Source: a virus. Taken from it: 26,807 bases of DNA. Both the position numbers and the translations under genes were made by a program. The notes under the pieces were generated by a model, which did no database searches, was not told the DNA's origin, and was given only the letters and a program-made list of their open reading frames with translations. This document shows positions 7,831 to 16,741 of the stretch, piece by piece. How positions within the stretch are numbered: position 1 is the stretch's first letter; every line of letters begins with the position of its first letter. Where the stretch lies: positions 1 through 26,807 of IMG/VR virus record IMGVR_UViG_3300031569_000030; one strand, written 5' to 3'.

Positions 7831-9282
7831 TTATTCTCCTATTTTATTTACTGGATTGTACAAAGAGTAAGATTGACCGGATTTACCAATTTCTGATGAA
7901 GAAGTCGCATTCATTAAATTGTTCATTTGTCTATTATTTAAGTCATCAGACTCCATCGTTTTGTTAAAGTTTTGAGAAGCTAATTGATTTCTATCACTTT
8001 CGGTCATTTGCTTTAGTTTTTCTTCAAGTGGAATATCATCTTTTTTTCTATCAAGTTTATTTGCTTTACGTTTGCCATCGGCAGTTGTCATATCTAAAAC
8101 CTCAGCTTCAACTTCTGGCTTCGTCTCTATAATAGGTCTAGCAAACTCTCTAGCATAAGCTTCATTTAACCCTAGTTGTACAATTTTTCTATCAAAAATA
8201 ACTTCTGGAGAGTTTTGTCTATTAACAGCTACTTGAGCACCAACATAATTTCCAATAATTTCAGATCCGTTTTTCTTATAATCATTAACTGGATCTTTCA
8301 TACCGTAAGGATTATTATCCCATAAGTTTTTAATTTGACTTTGTATTGGATCTAAAGAATTACCATCTTTATCTTTTACTTCATTGTAGACAGCTAAAGT
8401 TTGATCTAAGACTTGTGGATATATACTTGTAGAATAATCTTGGTTATTTAATACAGCTTCTTGGTCATAATTAGCAATTTCATCTAACACGTTATTGCCA
8501 TCTTCAAATGTTATTATACCTTGTTCATTAGGCTTTATACCTTTAGTTTCAAATACTTTTTCTACTATAGTTTGTTTATTTTCACCACCAGCTGCCATGT
8601 TTTTAGTAACATCAGCCATATCTCCATTAGTTTGTATTAGACTAACACCGTTTGGCGACATTAAATTAGCATTAAACTTGTTCATATCAAACTTAGGTTG
8701 TCCTTTTAATCCAAACTCTAACGAAGTACCGTCTTCATTTAATGATGCTTCAAAGTTTTTAAACTCTGGATCCATTACTAGGCTTTTACCCATTTTAAAT
8801 ATATCATTATCAATTAAATGAGCATTAATAGATTTAGGACCTCCTCTTGGAACATCTAATGAAGCTGTAAGTTCGTTTTTCATGTTGTTTAAACCTGTCA
8901 TAGTTCCTTTTAAACCATCCGCAAGCTTTAACATTGAATTAGCGGCAAATTTATTTCCTTCAGCAACATGTTTTAAGTACTTATCTTTAGCATCCATACC
9001 TAGCTGTTGCAAAAAAGCATTAGGAGCAGAAGGCTTTTTTAAGTCTGCAATTTGCGATTGATTTTGCTGTGCTCTAAATAAATCTAATTCATCTAGTATT
9101 TGATTATTTTGAGCTTGAAGTGTCTTAAAGTTTAAACCATCTTTACCATCTTCTCCATCTTCAGCTGTAGCTTGTGGTCCATATAAAGAACCTAAGTCAT
9201 CATTAAACTTTGATATTTCAGCATTAGCTTGTTTTAAGCCAGCTGATTGATCTATTATTGCCGGTTGTCTGTAAGTTCCCAT
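7831..9282 (-). CDS. Putative internal virion protein, 483 residues
   Basis: I do not recognise a named family. The protein is hydrophilic and largely helical, rich in Asn, Gln, Lys and Asp. A short DGEDGKDG turn lies near residues 42-49 and a Gln/Asn-rich helical stretch follows. The middle contains IYPQVLDQTLAVYNEVKDKDG, and the C-terminal third is strongly charged. There is no signal peptide or membrane segment. It lies between a small internal-virion-like protein and the giant multidomain protein, 10 bases after the former and one base before the latter. Order and composition suggest an ejected or internal core protein of a short-tailed phage, comparable in position to T7 gp15. That assignment rests on context. 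The ATG start has no Shine-Dalgarno sequence. Confidence 0.6.
   Translation of the reverse strand: MGTYRQPAIIDQSAGLKQANAEISKFNDDLGSLYGPQATAEDGEDGKDGLNFKTLQAQNNQILDELDLFRAQQNQSQIADLKKPSAPNAFLQQLGMDAKDKYLKHVAEGNKFAANSMLKLADGLKGTMTGLNNMKNELTASLDVPRGGPKSINAHLIDNDIFKMGKSLVMDPEFKNFEASLNEDGTSLEFGLKGQPKFDMNKFNANLMSPNGVSLIQTNGDMADVTKNMAAGGENKQTIVEKVFETKGIKPNEQGIITFEDGNNVLDEIANYDQEAVLNNQDYSTSIYPQVLDQTLAVYNEVKDKDGNSLDPIQSQIKNLWDNNPYGMKDPVNDYKKNGSEIIGNYVGAQVAVNRQNSPEVIFDRKIVQLGLNEAYAREFARPIIETKPEVEAEVLDMTTADGKRKANKLDRKKDDIPLEEKLKQMTESDRNQLASQNFNKTMESDDLNNRQMNNLMNATSSSEIGKSGQSYSLYNPVNKIGE
7836..7840 (-). promoter_or_regulatory. Strong Shine-Dalgarno sequence for the giant gene
   Basis: On the minus strand AGGAG is followed by six bases and the ATG at 7829. 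It lies inside the last codons of the upstream gene. Most other starts in the window have no such sequence, so this one fixes the start and suggests deliberate translation strength. Confidence 0.8.
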
Positions 9283-9292
9283 ATTCTATTAT

Positions 9293-9856
9293 TTACCCAG
9301 TTACTGATTCAAATCCACCAGCTAAAGTTGTAGCAGATCCTGCTATATTACCGAAAGCAGCATATTTAGCTTGTCTCATATCCATCTCTGTTTGTCTTTC
9401 TTGGTCAAGCATGGCTTGTGTTCTATCTAGTTTCATTAAATCTCTTGACTCTTGTCTTGAAAATCTAGTATCTTCACCTTGAGCATATAGTTTTTGGTTA
9501 GATGCTTCTTGTCTTTGCAAGTCTGCAGATATACCTTGTTTACTAGTTAAAGCTGCTTGAGCTAGTGCTGTAGCACCACCTGAACCACCACCAGTAGCTC
9601 TAATAGTATCTAAAGTGTTAGCTAGTGATATATCAGCTTGCTCGGCTTGAAACTCAGAGGCTTTAGCTGCAACACCTAAATTAGCATAAGGATTACCTAT
9701 TTTTTGTAAAGCTTTTTCTTGATCTGCTATAGAGTCTTTAAGTATTTGTTGTTCTCCTCTAGCTTTCTTTTCTTTGTTATTAGCATCTATAGCTACACCT
9801 GTACTTACACCTGCTGCTATAACTGTACCTACTACTAATGCTGTTGCTACTGCCAT
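9293..9856 (-). CDS. Small internal virion protein with N-terminal hydrophobic helix
   Basis: 187 residues. Residues 3-24 form a hydrophobic Ala/Val/Gly helix that could insert in a membrane. A charged helix follows, then NPYANLG (55-61) and a segment with SLANTLDTIRATGGGSGGATALAQAAL-type composition (about 76-102) containing a Gly-rich turn. The rest is a long Gln/Arg-rich coiled coil, and the end is again Ala/Gly-rich. This layout recalls small ejected virion proteins of podophages (T7 gp14-like in position). I recall close relatives in marine flavobacterial phages as unnamed structural proteins. A role in forming the DNA ejection conduit is inferred. It lies four bases after the acetyltransferase-like gene. 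Confidence 0.6.
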   Translation of the reverse strand: MAVATALVVGTVIAAGVSTGVAIDANNKEKKARGEQQILKDSIADQEKALQKIGNPYANLGVAAKASEFQAEQADISLANTLDTIRATGGGSGGATALAQAALTSKQGISADLQRQEASNQKLYAQGEDTRFSRQESRDLMKLDRTQAMLDQERQTEMDMRQAKYAAFGNIAGSATTLAGGFESVTG

Positions 9857-9860
9857 ATTA

Positions 9861-10262
9861 TTAATTTAAAATTTTAACTAATTCATGAGATGGTCTTTTA
9901 TCTGCATGCCATCCTAATTTTTTATGTGTTTCTATTAGACTTTTATGTCTACATATACTAAAAGAATACTTGTACCCAAGATCTTTTATAATTTCTTCAG
10001 CTCCAGTTATTAATAACTCTAAAGCTTGTTTTCTATTATCTTCTCTATATTCTGGATCTGATACTATCCACTCTAATAAAGCTACTTTAGCATTTGTTAA
10101 GTATATAAAGCCAGCTGCTACAGGTTTATTATTGTTTTCAACAACTACACCTGTTTCAGGTAGAAAATCATCGGCAGGAGATACCCACTCAGGCCAAGCT
10201 TCCCACCATTTTTTAATAAAAGTTAAATCACCTTGTTTTAACTTTCTAATATTTAATTCCAT
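9861..10262 (-). CDS. GNAT-family acetyltransferase-like protein
   Basis: 133 residues with the GNAT order: N-terminal beta strand and helices (LNIRKLKQGDLTFI), a central strand pair around 41-58 (VVVENNNKPVAAGFIY), the strand EWIVSDPEYR (64-73), the acetyl-CoA loop and helix (about 73-90), and a C-terminal helix KSLIETHKKLGW (107-118) typical of the family. The acetyl-CoA pyrophosphate loop, normally R/Q-x-x-G-x-G/A, reads REDNRKQA and lacks both glycines, so catalysis may be weak or lost. It sits in the middle of virion genes, which suggests it acts on, or is packed with, virion proteins. No substrate can be named. Confidence 0.75.
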   Translation of the reverse strand: MELNIRKLKQGDLTFIKKWWEAWPEWVSPADDFLPETGVVVENNNKPVAAGFIYLTNAKVALLEWIVSDPEYREDNRKQALELLITGAEEIIKDLGYKYSFSICRHKSLIETHKKLGWHADKRPSHELVKILN

Positions 10263-10268
10263 TTAATT

Positions 10269-12101
10269 CTATTGCGACGATACGTTTATGTTAGTTGATG
10301 CTGCAAATATTTGTTTAGATCCACCTAAATCAGTAGTACCATCTGTTTGTAATGTAACTGTTGCAAAATATCCTTTAATTCCAGATATTGAACTACCGTA
10401 AGAAACTTCTCCAACCCTAGCCGTACTATTATTTCTAATATTAGACATGTATTTACCTTCTTTTAACGTAAATCCAGCTCTTTGTATTGGTGGAGTTAAT
10501 GATGCTGGAAACTCATTTCCAAAGTTATCATAAGCACCTTCGTAGTAACTATTTATAATTACACTATTATCTGTATAATTTACATATTCTGATATGCTAG
10601 CTGATGGATTTATATAATTATCGTTAACTAATTGTTTCCCTTGTTGGTCTGATATAAAGCTTTGGCCTTTCCAACCATTACTTCCTTCATAACCTATAGT
10701 TAAAAAGTTTTTACTTATATTAACTTGTGGATTAAAAACAAAAGTTATTGAAGAAGCGGCAGGAGCTGCACCATAATATACATTTCTATTATTAGACGCA
10801 CCAGTAAAATAATGTTCGTATATTTCAGAAGAGTTAGTAGTAAAATAAGTATTTTTTAAACTAAATATATTATTAGGCTTGTAACTGTAAAAAGTTGGCC
10901 AACCTAAAATGTTTTCGTCCCAAGCTAAAGTGTAGTAATTGTTAGTATCGTTTGAAAAAGTAGAAGTACCAGCTTTTTGTATTGAAACAACGTATTCTCT
11001 ATCGTGTATATCCCAACCACCTTGTATTTTATCTTTATCAAAAGTTCTAAATGACAACGGTGAATCATTGGGTATTGTTATATTTAGTATTTGCGAAAGA
11101 GCTACGTAAGCTCCTTGAAAACCTATAACGTATATATTATATTCTATTCCATTTATTATTAATTGTGATCCTATTTGTATGTTAGGACTTCCAGTTACTA
11201 GTATATATGGAGGTATACCACCTCCACCTGAATCTTGGACATTACCAAAAGTAGCTGATACATCTACAGCTTCTAAATTTTCATTAATATCTTTTAATTT
11301 ATCTCTAAAGAAGTTAGATAATCCATTTTCAGATATTTCTGTTATACCATCGCCTGATAATCTTAATATTGATCCTCTATCTTTATCTGCAAAGTATTTT
11401 CTAAATCCGTATATAGCAAAAGATTCTGGATTTTTACTTATACCAAATTCTCCAGCATATGGACTTAATTGACCTATAACTGTTCCAGGAGGCAGAGTTT
11501 GTGTACCACCTTCTGAAGTGTATATAGTATCTTTATCTATTAAAGCTCTATTAATTTTATCTTCTTGAAATACAATTAAGTTAGTGTCTTCGGCGTAAAG
11601 TTTTTGTATACTACCTTTTTGTGGATCAGCTGCTTTTGTTATGTTTTCTCCTACTGAAAAAACATTAGTTTCATTTATGCCAGTTCTAGAGTTATAAATA
11701 CCTGAATATATTAAAGCATTTGGTCTTACTTCTTGCGTATTAAAATCTTCTTTTAAATAAGCTTTTGCACCATAATCTATTGATGTAGCATTAAAATCTT
11801 CTTGATACCTAGAACCTTCTATGAACCAATTTTCTACTTCATCATATCCAGAAGTTGAAAAAACAGGTGAACTAGGCTCACTACCACATCCAGATGGAAA
11901 TACTGGAAAATTAGTTGGATTCCAAGGTAAACCTGGAAATACAGATGCTATGCCACCTCTCCACTCTTGTGGTGTAGCAAAATTATTATAATCATAAGGA
12001 ACGCCTCTAGATGTAGCTAAACCACCTGGTGTTCCAGTATATATAGTCTTTTTTAACCAAAAAGAATTAAAATAATTAACTTCTAATTTGTAATATGCCA
12101 T
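10269..12101 (-). CDS. Tail nozzle/muzzle protein, second part
   Basis: 610 residues, mainly beta, aromatic- and Asn-rich. Segments I recall from the C-terminal half of large tail stabilisation (muzzle/nozzle) proteins of marine flavobacterial phages are RPNALIYSGIYNS (126-138), KLYAEDTNLIVFQEDK (about 167-182), GISKNPESFA (220-229), a DRGSILRLSGDGITEIS stretch (241-257) and GWPTFYSYKP (400-409). These look like propeller blades. In relatives they usually follow a nozzle N-terminus in the same protein. Here that N-terminus is in the gene just upstream, with two bases between, so the two products probably assemble together. The last 100 residues, rich in Ser, Asn and Gly, may be peripheral or adhesive. 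Function is inferred from resemblance and order. Confidence 0.65.
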   Translation of the reverse strand: MAYYKLEVNYFNSFWLKKTIYTGTPGGLATSRGVPYDYNNFATPQEWRGGIASVFPGLPWNPTNFPVFPSGCGSEPSSPVFSTSGYDEVENWFIEGSRYQEDFNATSIDYGAKAYLKEDFNTQEVRPNALIYSGIYNSRTGINETNVFSVGENITKAADPQKGSIQKLYAEDTNLIVFQEDKINRALIDKDTIYTSEGGTQTLPPGTVIGQLSPYAGEFGISKNPESFAIYGFRKYFADKDRGSILRLSGDGITEISENGLSNFFRDKLKDINENLEAVDVSATFGNVQDSGGGGIPPYILVTGSPNIQIGSQLIINGIEYNIYVIGFQGAYVALSQILNITIPNDSPLSFRTFDKDKIQGGWDIHDREYVVSIQKAGTSTFSNDTNNYYTLAWDENILGWPTFYSYKPNNIFSLKNTYFTTNSSEIYEHYFTGASNNRNVYYGAAPAASSITFVFNPQVNISKNFLTIGYEGSNGWKGQSFISDQQGKQLVNDNYINPSASISEYVNYTDNSVIINSYYEGAYDNFGNEFPASLTPPIQRAGFTLKEGKYMSNIRNNSTARVGEVSYGSSISGIKGYFATVTLQTDGTTDLGGSKQIFAASTNINVSSQ

Positions 12102-12103
12102 GT

Positions 12104-15100
12104 TTAATTAATTTCTATCCATGTTGAATAATATTTAAAAGCAAAGCCAGTTGATCCGTTACAGTCTTTTACTATTACTTTTAATAAAACCTTTTGACCA
12201 ACATTTTGTAGTAAATAAGCTTGATCATTTACTATTCTTATATATGTTTGAGGGATTACGCTATTAAAATAGAAAAATGTTTTATCAAGAGCTGTACCGT
12301 CTTTTTCTACTTTAACTTCTAGGTTGTCTAAAGATGTTCCAGCAGATCCATTAAAAACAGTAGTCTGAGTATTAAATTCACCAATTAATGCATTTGGACC
12401 TCTTTGACTAGTTGGAGGAACTGCAAATATAGGATACGGATATGTTTCACTACCAGCAGAACCTGATGAAGGATTTCCAATTTCACCTTCGTACCAATCA
12501 AAACCATTAATATTAGCTTGAGCGGCTAACGATGGGGTTATAGATGGAGCTTCATTAGTTAATAAACATGTTTTAGTTATTATGTTATTGCCATTAGCTA
12601 ATATTCTTAAGTTTATATTAAAAGTTCTTGTGCTTATATCAGCTCCGTAATAAAAATACGTATTAGATCTTAATCTATATCTTAATCCAGTTGTATTTAT
12701 AAGATCAAAAGGAGCTGGATTCAACACAGTGCCATTACCATCTGTAACGCCAGCTAATTCTATCGTTCCAATTGTCATTAAAGAATTATTACCATCTACA
12801 GCTTGAAATTCACCACCAATCCAAGATGTTCCACTTGGTACTTGTGTTTCTTCTAAAGAAAAAGCTACTGGTTGTGGTGGCGAGGTTGGTGTTCCTATGT
12901 TTACGCCTATACCTCCAGAAGCTCCATTGTTTACATATTGGTTTAGTTCAGCTATAGTACCAGCTGTGCTACTTTCCCAGTATATATCTAATTCTGATTC
13001 TACTGGATTTGTTTCAAATACATTTAAGTTTTTAGAGAAAGATCTTAATTGATTAGTATTAACATCTTGCTGTACGCCAGGAGCAAATCCAACTAAAAAA
13101 CTTGTTTCCAACTGAGCTACAAAAGGATTTGCACTAGCATCTAAATATAATGGATCAACATAAGTAGTTGAAAAATGAGGATAAACAGTTTTGTTTTTAG
13201 GAACATTTCTATTTGTTACCCAGCTTCCTAAATCTTTAAAAGATAATATAGAATTTATTGTAAATTCATTTTTAAAAGTAACTTGAGATGACTCGGAAAA
13301 AGCTGGAGTAGGATTCCATACATTAGGATAATTCGTAGCATTAGCAATATACTTAGTTACAACTCTTGGATATAATAATGTTTCACTACCGTAAACTGTT
13401 TCAGTTGGACCAACGTCTCCTAGCTCTTTAGGTACTTTGTTTATATTGTCACCATATAATACTATATTAGAAATTGAAGCAGCATTGTTGTACGTTAAAT
13501 CCCCTACACCTGCGTGAGATTCTGTTCCAATTTCTCCTTTAAATATTATTTTACCAGAAGTAGCTCCAGGAGTGAAAACGTTGTAATATTCTTGTTCTTT
13601 TTGTTGTACTACTACTTTGTAACTTAAATATCCTAAAGGGTTAGTTGCGCTAAAAACACCTGGATAACCATCTATTTTATTAGTTGGTATTAAATCGTTA
13701 AATTGTATTTTTAAACTATTACCAGGCCAATTTAAAACACTTTCTACATTTTCATAAGGAGCATACAAACTACCAAATTCACCCACAACACCTAAGTTTA
13801 TAGATTCATCTCTAAGTATAACATTAGAAGATCTACCGTATCTATCAACTAAAACAATACCAACTTTATAAGATCTATTTTGCTTTACAGTATGATTAAT
13901 ATATTCTCTTCTAACTCTACTTTTTTCTGGATTTACTAAGTTGGGATCACCATCAGCAAATTTTTCACTAATACCTAGATTGTAGTTTAAGTTTTCAGGT
14001 GAAGCATGTTTTTCAATAAAATTACCATAAATTATTCTATTACCAGCAGTAGCTTGAGCAGCTGCTTTTATAGGTACTTTATCATGTATTCTTAAAGATA
14101 CGTTATCAGGCAACACTTTATAAGGCTTGTTTGAAATGTAGTTGTAAGCATAATATCTTAAAGAAGAAGATGTAAAATTATCTTCTACACTAATTTCGTC
14201 AACTACTCTAATAGCATTGCTAGTTGATTCTTTTAAAAGTATTTGTACTTGGTTTATTTTAAACTCATTAGCAACTTCACTTTGCACAGCTCTAGCGCTG
14301 CCTGAAAGCACGTTGAAATTAAACTTTGGTGGTAAATCTATTATTAAATTAGCTCTTGTAATTTGATTTTCCATTAATTTTAAAACTCCACTTTCTGCAG
14401 TGTTTTTTTCATCTCTTCTAGTTGCAGCACCAGCGTAAGCACTATCTAAAAAATATCCATATTGTTTTGGCACGAATAATGGTTGACTAAAAGGAGCCAT
14501 TAAAGAATATTCGTTATCGTCATATTTAAATCTATAACTAAACCTAACAAATTTATCTTTTAGATAATTTTCATCTCCTTGGAAGTTTGATTCGTAATAA
14601 GGATTTAACTCTTCTAATTGTAATATATTATTCGCTGAAAAAGCTGTTGATCCAGAGCCATAATATTGAACAGCTGCAGCGTTGGCAGCGGCCATCGATT
14701 GCGTGGCATTGTAACCAGAGCCTATAGGATATTCAAACTCTATGTTACCAAATGTAACACCGTTAGCTGCGTTTCCAGATATTTGAGTTATTTTAAAATA
14801 GCCTAACTCTGGTTTATCTATATTTAAAAATCTTGTAGTAGTGTTTGTAATGTCTATATCTAATGTTCCGTATTGCAATACTACATCGGTAGATGTTATA
14901 GAATTAACTACACAAGCTGAGTTAGCTGGTAGATACTCATTTAAAGTATCTTTAGCGGTAGGTAAGTCAGTAGCTGGATCTATAAAAGATATAGGATCAT
15001 AAGGAGCGTATTTAGCTACGGATATATGGTCTTCGTTGGTATAGTAAGTTGGATTTGCTATAGCAGTTTCTATATTTATTTTTCTAGGTTGGTTTCTATT

Positions 15101-15583
15101 ATCTGTAAAAAATAATAAATCTTCTATTAAATCAACCCCTAACATTGGGTGTGTTTTAGAGAAGTTTAAAAAAGCACCTTGAACTATAACACCACTAGCT
15201 GCATTACCACCGGTTAATGGTCCTTCAATATAAGCTATATAGCAATTAGCTCCAGCTATAGTTCCACCAGCTGGATGAGGAACACTATCTAAAGGAAAAT
15301 TGCTAAGGTTGTCAGGTGATGAATCATTGAAATTAGTAGCAAATATATAAATTCTATCTTTGTTAGTATCTACATGATAACCTATTATCTCAGTGTTAGC
15401 TGCAAAACCAAAATTTGAGTACTGAGAATTTCCTAGTATGTTTTCAACAACACCCTCGTCAGGACCTTCACTTTTACTTACAGATATATTTTGACCATCT
15501 CTATACTCTCCTTGAGGTAGTAGTCTTTCATCTAGGTCTTTATTCATTTTAGACCCGGTAAATAAATTCCTTACTTCTGGCAT
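12104..15583 (-). CDS. Tail nozzle/stabilisation protein with C-terminal beta domains
   Basis: 1159 residues. The N-terminus carries GSKMNKDLDERLLPQGEY (10-27) followed by RDGQNISVSKSEG and VVENILGN. This is the hallmark of podophage tail nozzle proteins (T7 gp12, P22 gp10 and crAss-like muzzle types). The middle is beta-rich, with a KVGIVLVDRYGRSSNVIL stretch that is common in these proteins. From about residue 900 onward there are beta-sandwich-like repeats, with EVKVEKDGTALDK and KVIVKDCNGSTG near the end, suggesting Ig- or cadherin-like decoration. It should form part of the tail below the ring proteins. It starts one base after the connector gene and ends two bases before the second nozzle gene. 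No Shine-Dalgarno sequence is seen. Confidence 0.75.
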   Translation of the reverse strand: MPEVRNLFTGSKMNKDLDERLLPQGEYRDGQNISVSKSEGPDEGVVENILGNSQYSNFGFAANTEIIGYHVDTNKDRIYIFATNFNDSSPDNLSNFPLDSVPHPAGGTIAGANCYIAYIEGPLTGGNAASGVIVQGAFLNFSKTHPMLGVDLIEDLLFFTDNRNQPRKINIETAIANPTYYTNEDHISVAKYAPYDPISFIDPATDLPTAKDTLNEYLPANSACVVNSITSTDVVLQYGTLDIDITNTTTRFLNIDKPELGYFKITQISGNAANGVTFGNIEFEYPIGSGYNATQSMAAANAAAVQYYGSGSTAFSANNILQLEELNPYYESNFQGDENYLKDKFVRFSYRFKYDDNEYSLMAPFSQPLFVPKQYGYFLDSAYAGAATRRDEKNTAESGVLKLMENQITRANLIIDLPPKFNFNVLSGSARAVQSEVANEFKINQVQILLKESTSNAIRVVDEISVEDNFTSSSLRYYAYNYISNKPYKVLPDNVSLRIHDKVPIKAAAQATAGNRIIYGNFIEKHASPENLNYNLGISEKFADGDPNLVNPEKSRVRREYINHTVKQNRSYKVGIVLVDRYGRSSNVILRDESINLGVVGEFGSLYAPYENVESVLNWPGNSLKIQFNDLIPTNKIDGYPGVFSATNPLGYLSYKVVVQQKEQEYYNVFTPGATSGKIIFKGEIGTESHAGVGDLTYNNAASISNIVLYGDNINKVPKELGDVGPTETVYGSETLLYPRVVTKYIANATNYPNVWNPTPAFSESSQVTFKNEFTINSILSFKDLGSWVTNRNVPKNKTVYPHFSTTYVDPLYLDASANPFVAQLETSFLVGFAPGVQQDVNTNQLRSFSKNLNVFETNPVESELDIYWESSTAGTIAELNQYVNNGASGGIGVNIGTPTSPPQPVAFSLEETQVPSGTSWIGGEFQAVDGNNSLMTIGTIELAGVTDGNGTVLNPAPFDLINTTGLRYRLRSNTYFYYGADISTRTFNINLRILANGNNIITKTCLLTNEAPSITPSLAAQANINGFDWYEGEIGNPSSGSAGSETYPYPIFAVPPTSQRGPNALIGEFNTQTTVFNGSAGTSLDNLEVKVEKDGTALDKTFFYFNSVIPQTYIRIVNDQAYLLQNVGQKVLLKVIVKDCNGSTGFAFKYYSTWIEIN

Positions 15584-15584
15584 G

Positions 15585-16739
15585 TTAGTGTTTTATCCAC
15601 TTAGATTTACCTCTCATTACTTGAGCTATTTCTCCAAGTTTAATATTTGATAATCTTATTTTAGCATTTCTTAATTTAGCAGATCTATCTCTTTTAAATC
15701 TAGCAACTTGAAACTCTTGAACATTAGTTCGACTAGCTATTATAGAATAAGCTATATGAGCATACATGGCATCTTCTGCCATTTTAGGTATTTTAGTGTC
15801 TAAATCATAAGCTAAACCATCAGAAATATATTCTAATACTATTAATTTATCAGCTAAATCACTAGAAAAAGAAAAAGTACCTAGTCTTTCGTTAATACTG
15901 AACCAGCCATTCTCTTGAGATATTTGAGGTTCTAATCCAAATCTTCTTCCATAATTTAATTTCCACCAAGCATAATCAAACACATACATATTCTCCATAT
16001 CTCCATCCCCTACGATGTTATCAGTATTATTTGTTTGCCATCTTTGTTCTGTTTCAGATTGAGCAGCTAAATTGTTTTGACCATAATTGTTTTGAGTAGG
16101 TATGCCTTCTCCATCTTGTATTGGTAAACTATATGGATTTGTAGTTGTGTTATTTACTGGATATATTATATGTTGAACACCTTGGTTATCCACCCAAGAA
16201 ACTCTTACATAATTAACATAGTCTTGTGGAATTGGTACAGAAAGACTAGGTGGTATAGTTAGTTCTTGTGATTTAATACTTTTTAAAGTGTCATAACTAA
16301 ACTCTTGTAAACCTCTTTTAGCGTGGAATATAACATCAGATCTTTTTACTCTTGGTATAATTTTGTCCATACCAACATAACCAACAATAAAATTATTTAC
16401 TATATCTTTCAAGCTTATGTAAGCATAACTATTATAGTTACTATTTATAGCTGGTTGTTTTAACTGCACATATACATTTGTTGCTGTGTATGTTCCAGTA
16501 AGTGTTATAATATTGTTTACAGTGTCAGATATATAAGACAAGTTTTCTGCTTGAGCAATACCATCTAAAAATATAGTATAATTAGAAGATTGAGCTATTT
16601 GAGCACCTGCATTATTGTAAGCACTAACAACACTAGTGTTAAATGTACACGTAAAAGTAGGATTAACTACAGCTGTTAATGCAGAAAATAATTGTTGACC
16701 AGAGTAGTATTGTGCGTTTGTTTCAGTTATTAATCCCAT
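15585..16739 (-). CDS. Head-tail connector (ring/adaptor) protein with extra N-terminal beta domain
   Basis: 384 residues. The conserved part starts near 108 with ISLKDIVNNFIVGYVG and IPRVKRSDVIFHAKRGLQEF (128-147), which I recall from structural proteins of crAss-like and flavobacterial podophages, placed between portal and nozzle. A basic C-terminus (RDRSAKLRNAKIRLSNIK) follows a helical bundle. Residues 1-95 look like a separate beta-sandwich (Thr/Val/Asn-rich) added in front. It probably forms one of the rings joining the portal to the nozzle. The ring assignment is inference from order and resemblance. Confidence 0.62.
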   Translation of the reverse strand: MGLITETNAQYYSGQQLFSALTAVVNPTFTCTFNTSVVSAYNNAGAQIAQSSNYTIFLDGIAQAENLSYISDTVNNIITLTGTYTATNVYVQLKQPAINSNYNSYAYISLKDIVNNFIVGYVGMDKIIPRVKRSDVIFHAKRGLQEFSYDTLKSIKSQELTIPPSLSVPIPQDYVNYVRVSWVDNQGVQHIIYPVNNTTTNPYSLPIQDGEGIPTQNNYGQNNLAAQSETEQRWQTNNTDNIVGDGDMENMYVFDYAWWKLNYGRRFGLEPQISQENGWFSINERLGTFSFSSDLADKLIVLEYISDGLAYDLDTKIPKMAEDAMYAHIAYSIIASRTNVQEFQVARFKRDRSAKLRNAKIRLSNIKLGEIAQVMRGKSKWIKH

Positions 16740-16741
16740 TT

